A stretch of DNA of 28,561 nucleotides. Source: Oceanipulchritudo sp049975345 (lineage in GTDB: Bacteria > Verrucomicrobiota > Verrucomicrobiia > Opitutales > Oceanipulchritudinaceae). Position 1 is the stretch's first letter. The number at the start of each line of letters is the position of its first letter. Below are positions 6,487-14,705 of the stretch, piece after piece. The notes under the pieces are model-generated. The model saw nothing but the letters and a program-made list of their open reading frames with translations. It ran no database searches and was not told where the DNA came from. The stretch is from positions 1 through 28,561 of the forward strand of contig JBNGDP010000037.1 of the NCBI GenBank assembly GCA_049975345.1. The letters run 5' to 3'. The translations under genes were made by a program, and so were the position numbers.

Positions 6487-8931
6487 TTATTCGATCGTTA
6501 CGAGGACCTGGTGTTCCTTGCCATCATTTTGCGGGGGGATCAGGTTTTCCTTCAACACCAGACCATTCAGCTCCACGGTGACCTTCCCCTTGCAGATCCC
6601 CTTCCGCTTGCGGAAGGTGATGTCGTAGCGGGCGCCGCGGTAGTCCCGCTGCATGCGCGCCCCGGTCCAGTCGCCCGGGAGACAGGGATCGACGCGCAGC
6701 CCGTTGAGCTCGGGCCGCACCCCGAAGATCCATTCCCAGACCACGATGAGCGACCAGGCCGCCGTGCCGGTGGCCCATGAATGGGAACCCTCCCCGTAGC
6801 GGTCGGATTCCCTCGCGTAGATGAACTGGCAGGCCACGTAGGGCTCGATCCGGTAGAGCTCCGGCCCGGCGAGGTGGCGGGTCAGCGGGCTCATCTTGTC
6901 GAGAAGCTCGTAGGCCTTGTCCCCGCGGCCGCCATAGCATTCCGCCCAGATGCGCCAGCGGGAGCTGTGGCCGAAAATGGCCCCGTTCTCCTTCGTGCCG
7001 GGGGCGAAGCGGGAAATGACCCCGACCTTCGGGTCCGGCTCCATGAAGGGAGGGTGAAAGGTGTAGCCGCCGATCGGGTCGTCCAGGTGCTCCTCGAAGG
7101 ACTTGTAGATCTGTTCGCGCCGTTCGGGGCTGGCGGTGTCGGAGATGATGGCGAAGCTGTTCGGGTTGCTCCAGATCTTCCCGTACTCGTTCATTTTCGT
7201 CCCGAGGATCCAGCCGTCGTCGTGCATGCCGCGCTGGTACCACTCCCCGTCCCAACCAATCTCGTTCACCGTCCTGCGCAGCTGCTCCACCTTTTCACGG
7301 TAATCCGCGATCCGCGGATCCTTCCTGTATTCCATGCAGCAGTAGAAGCGCTCGATGCAATGGATGGCCCAGCAGGCAAGCATGACGGAATCGCCTTTCC
7401 CCTTGTGGCCCATCTGGTCAAGGGCGTCGTTCCAGTCCGCCTTCAGCATCAGCGGAAGCCCCCGCTCCGACAGCTGCGAAAAGAAATACTCCAGCCCGAT
7501 CATGATGTGCTCGTAGATCGTAGCGGTTTTTTCACCACGCGTGTGCGCGAACTCCGTCACCTCGTCGAGGATGCTGAAGTCCCCGGTCTCCCGCACGTAG
7601 TGCGCCAGGATGAAGAGCGGGTTGACCGGGTCGTCCGAGTGGCGGGTCCGCGTGCCCATCATGGAGACGAAGTTCCCTCCGTGGGCGTAGTCCCCCTCCT
7701 CGAACTGCCAGATCATGATCCGCTTGACGATGTGCTCGCGCACCCAGGCCGGGTCCTGGGACAGGCGGCTCACCGCGTCCTGGCAGGCGTCCCGCACCCC
7801 GAAATTGTAGATGCCAAAATAACAGTACCCCGGGTTGCGGTTCCACCAGGAGAGGTTCGCCCCCTGGTACTTGTACCAGTAATTGACCAGGGTGTTCAGG
7901 CCCGGGTCCGGCGTCTCCACGTGCGGGCTCTCCGTCACCGCCTCCCAGTACGCCTGGTTTTCGGCAAAGGCTTTTTCCGCCTTCTCCCAGTTCAGGTACT
8001 TGCCCGTCAGCGAAGTGGTGTCCCGGGATTCGTACGGCACCGCGCCCAGCAGGTAAACCAGCCGGACCGATTCGCCGGGCTTGAGCTTGTGACAGCTTTG
8101 CAGGGCATGGCACGCGTCCCGTCCGACATTGACGTTGTTGTTCAGCTTGTTCCCCTCCATCGCCACCGGATCCTTCAGGTCGCGGTAGGAGCCGATGAAC
8201 TTGTGACGGTCCCCCTCGTAACTGCAGATCGGTTCCGAGGAGGCCAGGAAAACACTGTGCTCAAAGGGGATGTTGTTGCCGGCCTCGTTCATGGCCTGCC
8301 AGCCCCCCTCGTACTTGACCCACATCGTCGAACGCGTCAGCAGCGCATGGCCAAGAAATTTCTGGCGGTTGAACAATATGTAGAACTCCCTCCAGGACGT
8401 GTCCTCGTTCCAGTTCCCAAGGGCCAGCTCCACGTAGCCGACCGTCGAGATCAGCCGCTCCCGCTCACTGTTGTTCGTCAGCTCCACCTGCCAGATCAGG
8501 CACGGATCCCCCACTCCACCGGTTATCGAGGGGTCCGGCATCGGGCAGAAATACCGCATCCGCGCCCCAATCCCATGCGCCTCCGAGCGGATCTCGTTGT
8601 ACCCCAGACCAATCTCGCATTCCCACTTGTCCAGGCCGCGCGTCGGCGGATACCCGTTCGCGTTCCACCAGGCCCCGCTCTCCAGGTCCTTCAGGTATAA
8701 AAACTTCCCCGTCGTGTCCCGCGGCGTCCCGTCTATGTGCCAGCGCGTGATCCGTCCCACCGTCGGGTTGTCCAGAAACGAATACCCGCCCCCCAGTTGG
8801 CTCGCCACATAACACCATCGCCCGTTGCTCAGCACGTTCATCCACGGCCGCTCCAGCTGCCCCTCCTTCAATATGTACGCCTTCCCGTCCTCCCGGAAAT
8901 GACCGTATCGCGTCTCCGTCTCCTTCTTCAT
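6487..8931 (-). CDS. GH94 family glycoside phosphorylase (cellobiose/chitobiose phosphorylase-like)
   Basis: GH94 enzymes split beta-glucosidic disaccharides with phosphate, giving a sugar 1-phosphate, usually in the cytoplasm. The 814-residue protein has no signal peptide and has full family length. Visible features are the N-terminal RPWMNVLSNGRWCYVASQ and GGGYSFLDNP beta-sandwich signatures (about 28-56), FGVRDACQD substrate-binding loop (377-385), GLPLMLKADWNDALDQ (491-506) carrying the DWND general acid, and SHSWATGTAAW near the C-terminus. Cellobiose, laminaribiose, chitobiose or a beta-glucosyl acid could be the substrate; motifs do not decide. It is the first gene of a minus-strand unit with the GH88 gene. 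The transcript leader is predicted to be very short (promoter at 8946-8974), and no strong Shine-Dalgarno is seen. Confidence 0.93.
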   Translation of the reverse strand: MKKETETRYGHFREDGKAYILKEGQLERPWMNVLSNGRWCYVASQLGGGYSFLDNPTVGRITRWHIDGTPRDTTGKFLYLKDLESGAWWNANGYPPTRGLDKWECEIGLGYNEIRSEAHGIGARMRYFCPMPDPSITGGVGDPCLIWQVELTNNSERERLISTVGYVELALGNWNEDTSWREFYILFNRQKFLGHALLTRSTMWVKYEGGWQAMNEAGNNIPFEHSVFLASSEPICSYEGDRHKFIGSYRDLKDPVAMEGNKLNNNVNVGRDACHALQSCHKLKPGESVRLVYLLGAVPYESRDTTSLTGKYLNWEKAEKAFAENQAYWEAVTESPHVETPDPGLNTLVNYWYKYQGANLSWWNRNPGYCYFGIYNFGVRDACQDAVSRLSQDPAWVREHIVKRIMIWQFEEGDYAHGGNFVSMMGTRTRHSDDPVNPLFILAHYVRETGDFSILDEVTEFAHTRGEKTATIYEHIMIGLEYFFSQLSERGLPLMLKADWNDALDQMGHKGKGDSVMLACWAIHCIERFYCCMEYRKDPRIADYREKVEQLRRTVNEIGWDGEWYQRGMHDDGWILGTKMNEYGKIWSNPNSFAIISDTASPERREQIYKSFEEHLDDPIGGYTFHPPFMEPDPKVGVISRFAPGTKENGAIFGHSSRWRIWAECYGGRGDKAYELLDKMSPLTRHLAGPELYRIEPYVACQFIYARESDRYGEGSHSWATGTAAWSLIVVWEWIFGVRPELNGLRVDPCLPGDWTGARMQRDYRGARYDITFRKRKGICKGKVTVELNGLVLKENLIPPQNDGKEHQVLVTIE

Positions 8932-8945
8932 TGCTTCAATCCAAA

Positions 8946-8974
8946 ATTATAGCAATCCCGTTACCTCCTGACCA
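8946..8974 (-). promoter_or_regulatory. sigma70-type promoter of the GH94 gene
   Basis: On the minus strand an extended -10, TGCTATAAT (TATAAT at 8946-8951), lies 17 nt downstream of TGGTCA (8969-8974, four of six matches to TTGACA). The start site would fall near 8939, only about 8 nt before the ATG at 8931, so the message would be almost leaderless. That fits the lack of a good ribosome binding site. Confidence 0.6.
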
Positions 8975-9042
8975 CGCCTGCCTGCGCCAGATCGCCCCAC
9001 TTTTGCGTCATTCTTTCCCGCGCCAAGTTTTTTTTTGTTGAC

Positions 9043-9056
9043 CCCGCCACGGCGGG
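9043..9056. promoter_or_regulatory. short GC palindrome upstream of arsR-type gene, possible operator
   Basis: CCCGC-CACG-GCGGG lies 19 nt before the regulator ATG in the 144-nt divergent gap, just after a T-run and TTGACC (9038-9043). ArsR-family repressors bind short inverted repeats at their own promoters, so this is a candidate operator. No good -10 is placed around it and the site could equally be a chance hairpin. Confidence 0.3.
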
Positions 9057-9075
9057 TTCGATTGATTGCGCACCT

Positions 9076-9426
9076 ATGCAACCTTGCAAGGAGAAGGAGC
9101 GGCTGGAGGTATGCCTGACACGGCGACATGCAGGGCTTTGCGGGGTTTTTGCGAGCCCGCGGCGCCTGGAGATTTTGCTGGAGTTGGGGGAAGGGGAGCG
9201 GACGGTGGGGCAGCTTGGGGAGGCGCTGGGGATGGCGATCCCGAACCTGTCGCAGCACCTGCGTGTGATGCGGGACCAGGCGGCGGTACGGATGCGGAAG
9301 GACGGGCGGAACGTGTACTACCGGGTGGCGAACCCGAAGTTCCTGCGGGCGATCCGGCTGGTGCGGGAGGGGCTGATGGAGGAGATCGAGCTGCAGCATG
9401 CGGCGGTCCGGGAGCAGGGGGAATAG
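9076..9426 (+). CDS. ArsR/SmtB-family transcriptional regulator
   Basis: Small winged-helix repressor of 116 residues, usual for the family. The helix-turn-helix is at about 42-67 (RTVGQLGEALGMAIPNLSQH) and the beta-wing at about 73-86 (MRKDGRNVYYRVAN). The metal-binding ELCVCD motif of ArsR is absent. Three cysteines occur early (C4, C13, C22). Their spacing does not match the sulfane-sulfur sensors SqrR/BigR as I remember them, but a thiol-based sensor is plausible given the next gene. It heads a plus-strand cluster; its stop is 5 nt before the CoA-disulfide reductase ATG, so the two are surely cotranscribed. It probably controls the following sulfur/respiration genes. The effector is unknown. 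Confidence 0.9.
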   Translation: MQPCKEKERLEVCLTRRHAGLCGVFASPRRLEILLELGEGERTVGQLGEALGMAIPNLSQHLRVMRDQAAVRMRKDGRNVYYRVANPKFLRAIRLVREGLMEEIELQHAAVREQGE

Positions 9427-9431
9427 ATTTT

Positions 9432-11099
9432 ATGAAGAACGAAGAGAAGAAACTGATCGTCGTAGGCGGGGTAGCCGCCGGGGCGTCTTTTGCAGCGCGT
9501 GCGCGCCGTCTGGACGAGGGCGCGCGGATAACGATCCTGGAGCGGGGTCCGGACGTTTCCTTTGCGAACTGCGGCCTGCCGTATTACATTGGCGGGGAGA
9601 TCGCGAGCCGGGAGGCCCTTGCGGTGCAGACGCCGCAGACGCTGAAGGGGATGCTGGACCTGGAGGCGCGCACGCTGAGCGAGGCGGTGGAGATTGATCC
9701 GGCGGGCAAACGGGTGCGGGTGAAGTCGCTGAAGGCCGGAACGCTGGAGTGGCTCGAATACGACGCGCTGATGCTGGCTCCCGGGGCCGTTCCGGTACGC
9801 CCTCCGCTGGAGGGAATCGGGGAAGAGCGGATCCACATACTGCGGAACCTGCAGGACATGGACCGTATAAAGGAAGCGGCCTCGGCGGCCCGGCGGGCGG
9901 TGGTGATCGGGGCGGGCTTCATCGGGCTGGAAACGGCGGAGCAGCTGCACCGACTCGGGCTGGAGGTGACGGTGGTGGAACTGGAGAAGCAGGTCCTGCC
10001 GCAACTGGACCGGGAAATGGCGCTGCTGATGGAAAGCGAGCTGCGGGAGAACGGGATCGACCTGGTTCTCGGGGACGGGATCGCGAAATTCCATGCCGCG
10101 GAAGGCGCAATCACCTGTGAATTGAATTCGGGGAAGCAGTGCCCGGCCGATTTTGTCGTTCTCTCGATCGGGGTGCGCCCGGAGACGGAACTGGCGAAGA
10201 AAGCCGGGCTGCAGTTGGGCCCGCGCGGTCACATTGTGGTCGATGAATTCCAGCGCACCTCCGTGGAGGGAATCTACGCGGCGGGCGACGCCGTGGAGAC
10301 GGCGGACCGGGTACTGGAGGAGCGTGCGGCAGTTCCCCTGGGGGGGCCCGCCAACCGGCAGGGCCGCGTGGCCGCGGACCATATTTTCCTCGGGGAAAGG
10401 GCGCGCCCCTACCCCGGTTCGCAGGGCACCGCGATTGTCCGGGTCTTCAACGTGGCGGCCGGGCTGACCGGATGGACCCGGAAGAGGCTGGAAAGGGCGG
10501 GAAAACCCTTCCGAGTGACGATGGTCAACGACAACCACCATGCCGGATACTTCCCGGGTGCGCGGCCTATGACCCTGAAGGTCCTCTGGGATCCGCAATC
10601 CGGGCGTCTTCTCGGGGCCCAGTGCACGGGGTTTGAAGGGGTGGACAAGCGGCTCGACGTGCTGGCCACCGCCATCGCCGCCGGGATGACGGTCGAGGAC
10701 CTGTGCCATCTGGAGCTTTCCTACGCACCGCCCTTTGGCAGCGCGAAGGACCTGGTCAACCTTGCCGGATTTGCGGCCACCAACGAGGTGGACGGCCTTG
10801 TCGAGCCGGTATATGAATGGCCGGATCCTTCCGAGGTGCAGCTTGTCGATGTCCGCCCGAAGCCGCTGGTGGAGGCGCACCCCCTCGACGGGGTGATCAA
10901 CATTCCCCTCCCCGAGCTGCGCAGCCGCCTGGGCGAGCTCGACCGCGACCGCCCGGTCATGACCATCTGCGCCTTCGGGAAGATGAGCTACTTCGCGGCG
11001 CGAATCCTGAAACAGAAGGGCTTCAACGTGACGAGCTATTCCGGGGGAATCAAGGGAAGCATTGATCCCCGCAGCCCGGCCAAGCTGCCCACGGCATAA
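9432..11099 (+). CDS. CoA-disulfide reductase / NADH-dependent persulfide reductase with C-terminal rhodanese domain
   Basis: FAD enzyme of the CoADR-RHD type, which reduces CoA disulfide, CoA persulfide or polysulfide with NAD(P)H. The 555 residues comprise an FAD-binding GGVAAGASFAARAR (12-25), the single active cysteine C47 in SFANCGLPYYIGG, the NAD-binding VIGAGFIGLETAEQ, a second FAD motif GIYAAGDAVE, a dimerisation domain, and a rhodanese domain (about 465-555). The rhodanese loop CAFGKMS keeps its cysteine (about C513). Both thiol centres are therefore intact, as in persulfide reductases. I chose the ATG at 9432 because a purine-rich GGGGGA lies about 9 nt before it; the longer frame to 9066 is the shadow of the regulator gene. 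It lies between an ArsR regulator and a DUF302/cydAB block. Confidence 0.93.
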   Translation: MKNEEKKLIVVGGVAAGASFAARARRLDEGARITILERGPDVSFANCGLPYYIGGEIASREALAVQTPQTLKGMLDLEARTLSEAVEIDPAGKRVRVKSLKAGTLEWLEYDALMLAPGAVPVRPPLEGIGEERIHILRNLQDMDRIKEAASAARRAVVIGAGFIGLETAEQLHRLGLEVTVVELEKQVLPQLDREMALLMESELRENGIDLVLGDGIAKFHAAEGAITCELNSGKQCPADFVVLSIGVRPETELAKKAGLQLGPRGHIVVDEFQRTSVEGIYAAGDAVETADRVLEERAAVPLGGPANRQGRVAADHIFLGERARPYPGSQGTAIVRVFNVAAGLTGWTRKRLERAGKPFRVTMVNDNHHAGYFPGARPMTLKVLWDPQSGRLLGAQCTGFEGVDKRLDVLATAIAAGMTVEDLCHLELSYAPPFGSAKDLVNLAGFAATNEVDGLVEPVYEWPDPSEVQLVDVRPKPLVEAHPLDGVINIPLPELRSRLGELDRDRPVMTICAFGKMSYFAARILKQKGFNVTSYSGGIKGSIDPRSPAKLPTA

Positions 11100-11129
11100 A
11101 CGACACCACAAACCCGGGAAATTATTGTC

Positions 11130-11609
11130 ATGAAAAAATTACTACCATACATGGCGGGGGGAATCCTCGGTTTCATTCTCGCGCTGATCCTCGTGGTGGC
11201 CCTGATGCCGTCCATGATGATCCGCATCCAGCCCTCGCCCATGGGGCTGGAGGAAACGGTGGAAACGCTCCGCGCGCGCGCCGAGGCGCAGGGATGGGTC
11301 GTTTCCGGCGTCTCGGCGATCGATGAATCCGTGAAAAAGCACGGCGGGGGAACCGTCCCGCGGGTCCGGCTCGTGAATTTCTGCCAGCCACAGTACGCGG
11401 CGGATATCCTCAACGACCCGGAGGCGCGGCATGTCTCGGTTTTCATGCCCTGCACGATCTCGGTGTACGAGGGGGACGACGGCAAGGCCTATGTCAGCTC
11501 GATGAACGCCGGGCTGCTGGGGAAAATGATGGGAGGCACCATCGCCAGGGTCATGGGGGGATCGGTGGATGCGGACCAGAAGGAAGTGCTGGCCTTTTTG
11601 TCCGAGTAG
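11130..11609 (+). CDS. DUF302 membrane-anchored protein
   Basis: A 159-residue protein with one N-terminal membrane anchor (about 7-27, rich in L, I and V) and a soluble DUF302 domain (about 40-157). The domain shows GLEETVETLRARAEAQGW, then VRLVNFCQPQYAADILND and VFMPCTISVYE. DUF302 proteins have no settled function and are often encoded beside thiol/sulfur or respiratory genes. Two cysteines (in NFCQP and MPCTI) are in the usual places for this group. The gene lies 30 nt after the reductase and 32 nt before cydA, so it most likely belongs to the same transcript. The orientation of the anchor would put the domain outside the cytoplasm, which is inferred. Confidence 0.85.
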   Translation: MKKLLPYMAGGILGFILALILVVALMPSMMIRIQPSPMGLEETVETLRARAEAQGWVVSGVSAIDESVKKHGGGTVPRVRLVNFCQPQYAADILNDPEARHVSVFMPCTISVYEGDDGKAYVSSMNAGLLGKMMGGTIARVMGGSVDADQKEVLAFLSE

Positions 11610-11641
11610 GTTATTTCTCTCCCCTGAATCCCCACCAGCTC

Positions 11642-13075
11642 ATGGACGTTGAAATCCTCTCCCGCATCCAGTTCGCCTTCACGGCGGCCTTTCATTACCT
11701 TTTTCCGCCGCTGAGCATCGGGCTCGGGGTCATCCTGGTCCTGATGGAAGGGACCTGGCTGAAAACGCGCAATCCCCTGTACCACAACATGGCGCGCTTC
11801 TGGACGAAGATCTTCGGGCTGATCTTCGGCCTCGGGGTGGCCAGCGGAATCGTGCTTGAATTCGAATTCGGGACGAACTGGGCCGCCTATTCGCGTTTCG
11901 TCGGGGACATTTTCGGAAGCGCCCTCGCCGCGGAGGGGATTTTTGCCTTCTTCCTCGAATCCGGATTCCTGGCCATCCTGCTTTTCGGCTGGAACAAGGT
12001 CGGGCCGCGCATGCACTTTTTCGCCACCTGCATGGTGGCCCTCGGGGCGCATTTCAGCGCCGTCTGGATCATTGTCGCCAACTCATGGCAGCAGACCCCG
12101 GCGGGCTCGCACCTCGAGGTCAACGGCCAGGCGGTGGCCGCAGGCCATGTGATGAGGCCCGAGGACATCGGGAATTCCCGGATGGTGATCGACGACTTCT
12201 GGGAGGTGGTGTTCAATCCGTCCTCCATGGACCGGCTCTCTCACACCCTCTCCGGGGCCTGGCTGGCGGGGGCCTTCCTTGTCATGAGCGTGAGCGCCTT
12301 TTACCTGCTGAAGCGGCGCCACACCCTCTTCGCCGCGAACTCCATGAAATTCGGGATCGCCCTTGCCCTGCTGGGCGGTTTCCTCGCGGTCCTGACCGGA
12401 CATGAAAGCGCCGCCGGCGTGGCCGCGAACCAGCCCTCCAAGCTCGCGGCCATGGAGGGCCACTGGGAGACCGGGGACAACGCGGAGCTGACCCTTTTCG
12501 GATACATCGACGCAGAGGCCCGGAAAACCGTCGGCCCGGGCGTCCCCGGCCTGCTCAGCTGGATGATCGGGGGAACGCGGGAGCAGGTTGTCACCGGCCT
12601 CAACGACATTCCCGCGGGTGATCAACCGCCCCTGCAGGCCACCTTCCAGCTCTTCCACCTGATGGTCGCGCTGGGACTGCTCATGGCCGTGCTCGCCGTC
12701 TGGGGCGCTGTCCTCTGGTGGCGCGGGGCTCTCGGCGCGGAGGCCTCTCCCGCCTCCCGCCCCTTCCTGTGGCTGGCGGTGTTTTCCGTCCTGCTTCCCC
12801 AGGTCGCCAACCAGGCGGGCTGGTTTGTCGCGGAAATTGGACGACAACCCTGGATTGTCTGGGGATACCTGCGGACCAGCGAGGGCGTTTCCGCCGTCCT
12901 CAAGTCGCACCAGGTCGTCTCCTCCCTGATCGGGTTCGGGCTCGTTTACCTGCTGCTCTTCGTCATGTTCCTGTACCTGCTGAACCGCAAGATCCAGGCC
13001 GGCCCGGAATCCGCCGAGGAAAGCGCGGATCTGCCCGGGGAGTGGCTGGAAAAACCGCGGGCCGAAACCATCTGA
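11642..13075 (+). CDS. cydA: cytochrome bd-type quinol oxidase subunit I
   Basis: Membrane subunit that binds quinol and the three haems of bd oxidase, which reduces oxygen with high affinity and tolerates sulfide and cyanide better than haem-copper oxidases. The 477 residues carry H18 (FHYLFPP, haem b595/d region), E98 and E106 (AAEG, FLESG), H201 (SHTLSG) and M341 (haem b558 ligands), and GRQPW (400-404). The quinol loop is short, with QPSKLAAMEGHWET containing K267 and E272. The position equal to E. coli R391, two before the haem Met, appears to be His (H339 in FHLMV). The ATG at 11642 has no visible Shine-Dalgarno, suggesting coupling to the upstream gene. The cydB gene follows by 15 nt. 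Confidence 0.96.
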   Translation: MDVEILSRIQFAFTAAFHYLFPPLSIGLGVILVLMEGTWLKTRNPLYHNMARFWTKIFGLIFGLGVASGIVLEFEFGTNWAAYSRFVGDIFGSALAAEGIFAFFLESGFLAILLFGWNKVGPRMHFFATCMVALGAHFSAVWIIVANSWQQTPAGSHLEVNGQAVAAGHVMRPEDIGNSRMVIDDFWEVVFNPSSMDRLSHTLSGAWLAGAFLVMSVSAFYLLKRRHTLFAANSMKFGIALALLGGFLAVLTGHESAAGVAANQPSKLAAMEGHWETGDNAELTLFGYIDAEARKTVGPGVPGLLSWMIGGTREQVVTGLNDIPAGDQPPLQATFQLFHLMVALGLLMAVLAVWGAVLWWRGALGAEASPASRPFLWLAVFSVLLPQVANQAGWFVAEIGRQPWIVWGYLRTSEGVSAVLKSHQVVSSLIGFGLVYLLLFVMFLYLLNRKIQAGPESAEESADLPGEWLEKPRAETI

Positions 13076-13090
13076 ACAGGAGGCTGAACC

Positions 13091-14107
13091 ATGGACTTGA
13101 ACACAATCTGGTTTCTGCTGGTGGGGGTCCTCTTCGGGGGATACGCGATCCTCGACGGGTTCGATCTCGGTGTCGGCATGATCCTGCCCTGGATCAGGGA
13201 GGATCATGACCGCCGTGTCCTCTACAACGCGATCGGCCCTGTGTGGGACGGCAATGAAGTCTGGCTGGTAACCGGGGGCGGCGCCCTCTTCGCGGCCTTT
13301 CCCGAGGTCTATGCCACGGTCTTTTCCGGCTTTTACACCGCCTTCATGCTTCTTCTCTTCGCCCTGATCTTCCGGGCCGTGGCCATCGAGTTCCGCAGCA
13401 AGGAGCCATGGCGCTGGTGGAGGCGCGGATGGGACATCGCCTTTTCCGCTGGCAGCACCCTTGCCGCGTTCCTGATCGGGGTGGCCATGGGCAACATCGC
13501 CTGGGGGATCCCCCTGGATGCGAGCAATGAATTCTCCGGCAACCTCTTTTCCCTTCTGCATCCCTACCCCCTCTTGATGGGGCTGACAACCCTCGCCCTC
13601 TTCGCCATGCACGGGTCCATTTACCTGCACCTGAAAACCGGGGGGGATTTGCAGGCAAGCATCCGCAAGGCGATCAATCCCCTGATCATCGCCTTCATTG
13701 TCTGCTATGCCATCCTGACGATGGCGACCCTGCTGTATATTCCCCACATCACGGACGTTTTCCGCGAATCCCCGCACATGTTCATCCTCGTTGTCGCCCT
13801 CGTCCTTGCCATTGCCAATATTCCACGTGAAATCCATGCGGGGCGAGAAGGCCGGGCCTTCATCAGTTCCTGTTTCACCATGCTTCTGCTGATGGCCCTC
13901 TTTGGATTCGGCATGTTTCCCAACATGGTCTACTCGAATCCGGATCCAGCCAACAGCCTGACCGCCTACAACGGGTCCTCCACCCAGAAGACACTCCGGA
14001 TCATGCTCATCATCGCCATCATCGGCGTTCCCATCGTGCTGGCCTACACCGCCAGCATCTATTACATCTTCCGGGGCAAGGTCGAAATCACCAAGGACAG
14101 CTATTAA
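13091..14107 (+). CDS. cydB: cytochrome bd-type quinol oxidase subunit II
   Basis: Partner of CydA; pseudo-symmetrical membrane subunit needed for assembly of the haem d site. The 338 residues are the normal length with about eight or nine membrane segments. Family markers are GGYAILDGFDLGVGM (16-30), NAIGPVWDGNEVWLVTGGG (46-64) and FPEVYATVFSGFY (70-82). A perfect AGGAGG lies just before the ATG, so this start is secure. No CydX-like short reading frame is evident in the 102 nt downstream. No cydC/cydD assembly ABC transporter is in the window. Confidence 0.96.
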   Translation: MDLNTIWFLLVGVLFGGYAILDGFDLGVGMILPWIREDHDRRVLYNAIGPVWDGNEVWLVTGGGALFAAFPEVYATVFSGFYTAFMLLLFALIFRAVAIEFRSKEPWRWWRRGWDIAFSAGSTLAAFLIGVAMGNIAWGIPLDASNEFSGNLFSLLHPYPLLMGLTTLALFAMHGSIYLHLKTGGDLQASIRKAINPLIIAFIVCYAILTMATLLYIPHITDVFRESPHMFILVVALVLAIANIPREIHAGREGRAFISSCFTMLLLMALFGFGMFPNMVYSNPDPANSLTAYNGSSTQKTLRIMLIIAIIGVPIVLAYTASIYYIFRGKVEITKDSY

Positions 14108-14209
14108 AAAAGCCCTCTCGGGAAACGCATTTCGTCAAAAGGCCGTAAAAATCTCCCGGCACGCCAGAAGCGCCTGTATTCATGGCCGTTTCCGGTTAAA
14201 TTGAGCGAC

Positions 14210-14668
14210 ATGAAATCTCGTCGCAACGGCTTTACGCTTATTGAAATCATGGTGGTGGTGGTCATCATCGGACTGCTGGCCACGCTTGCCATACCGGCCT
14301 TCAAGAAGGCACGGATGAGTTCGCGTTATGTGAAATTCATGAATGATGCCCGGGTCCTCGCTGGGGCGGTGGACACCCTTTACCTTGCCAGCGGGGTCAA
14401 GCCGGTGGACTCCGCCACCGGGAACATTGATCCGGCCCTTGCGGAATACGTCCGGGAGGGATTTTTCGTGGAGGAAACCCCGCTCGGGGGACAGTGGGAC
14501 GTGGAGGCCGACGACAGTGGGATCGGCCTTGGCGTGGGTGTGGTCAATTTCAACATCAGCTCCGGCGACCTGGCGGCGCTGGATGCGAAATATGACGACG
14601 GCTCCCTCGACGCGGGCCGCTTCCGCCTGATCACGGGCTCACGGTACTACTGGGTGCTCGAGGATTAG
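14210..14668 (+). CDS. type IV pilin-like / type II secretion pseudopilin
   Basis: A 152-residue protein with a textbook prepilin leader: short basic MKSRRNG, cleavage after G7, then F8 TLIEIMVVVVIIGLLA with glutamate at +5 (E12). The remaining roughly 120 residues form a small head with no cysteine pair. Such proteins build pili or the pseudopilus of a type II secretion system. I placed the start at ATG 14210; a TTG at 14201 would add three residues. The gene is isolated: 102 nt after cydB, convergent with the corrinoid gene, and without any assembly ATPase, peptidase or other pilin nearby. Single Verrucomicrobiota pseudopilin-like genes of this kind are common; the partner machinery must lie elsewhere. 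Confidence 0.85.
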   Translation: MKSRRNGFTLIEIMVVVVIIGLLATLAIPAFKKARMSSRYVKFMNDARVLAGAVDTLYLASGVKPVDSATGNIDPALAEYVREGFFVEETPLGGQWDVEADDSGIGLGVGVVNFNISSGDLAALDAKYDDGSLDAGRFRLITGSRYYWVLED

Positions 14669-14703
14669 GACCGGCTGGCTGGTAAGGGCGGCAAAGCCCG
14701 GTC
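14669..14703. terminator. possible bidirectional terminator between convergent genes
   Basis: GACCGG (14669-14674) pairs with CCGGTC (14698-14703) across the 37-nt gap between the pilin stop and the corrinoid-gene stop. The loop is long (23 nt) and neither side has a U-run, so support is weak. Confidence 0.3.
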
Positions 14704-14705
14704 GG

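Noticed and set aside
6781..8700. Long plus-strand reading frame opposite the GH94 gene
   Set aside because: Its protein is low in recognisable motifs, rich in Val, Arg and Pro, and entirely antisense to a clear GH94 enzyme with all catalytic motifs. It is a codon-bias shadow of GC-rich DNA.
9066..9431. N-terminal extension of the CoA-disulfide reductase
   Set aside because: The frame simply continues upstream through the ArsR gene in another frame. The FAD motif begins right after ATG 9432, which has a ribosome binding site.
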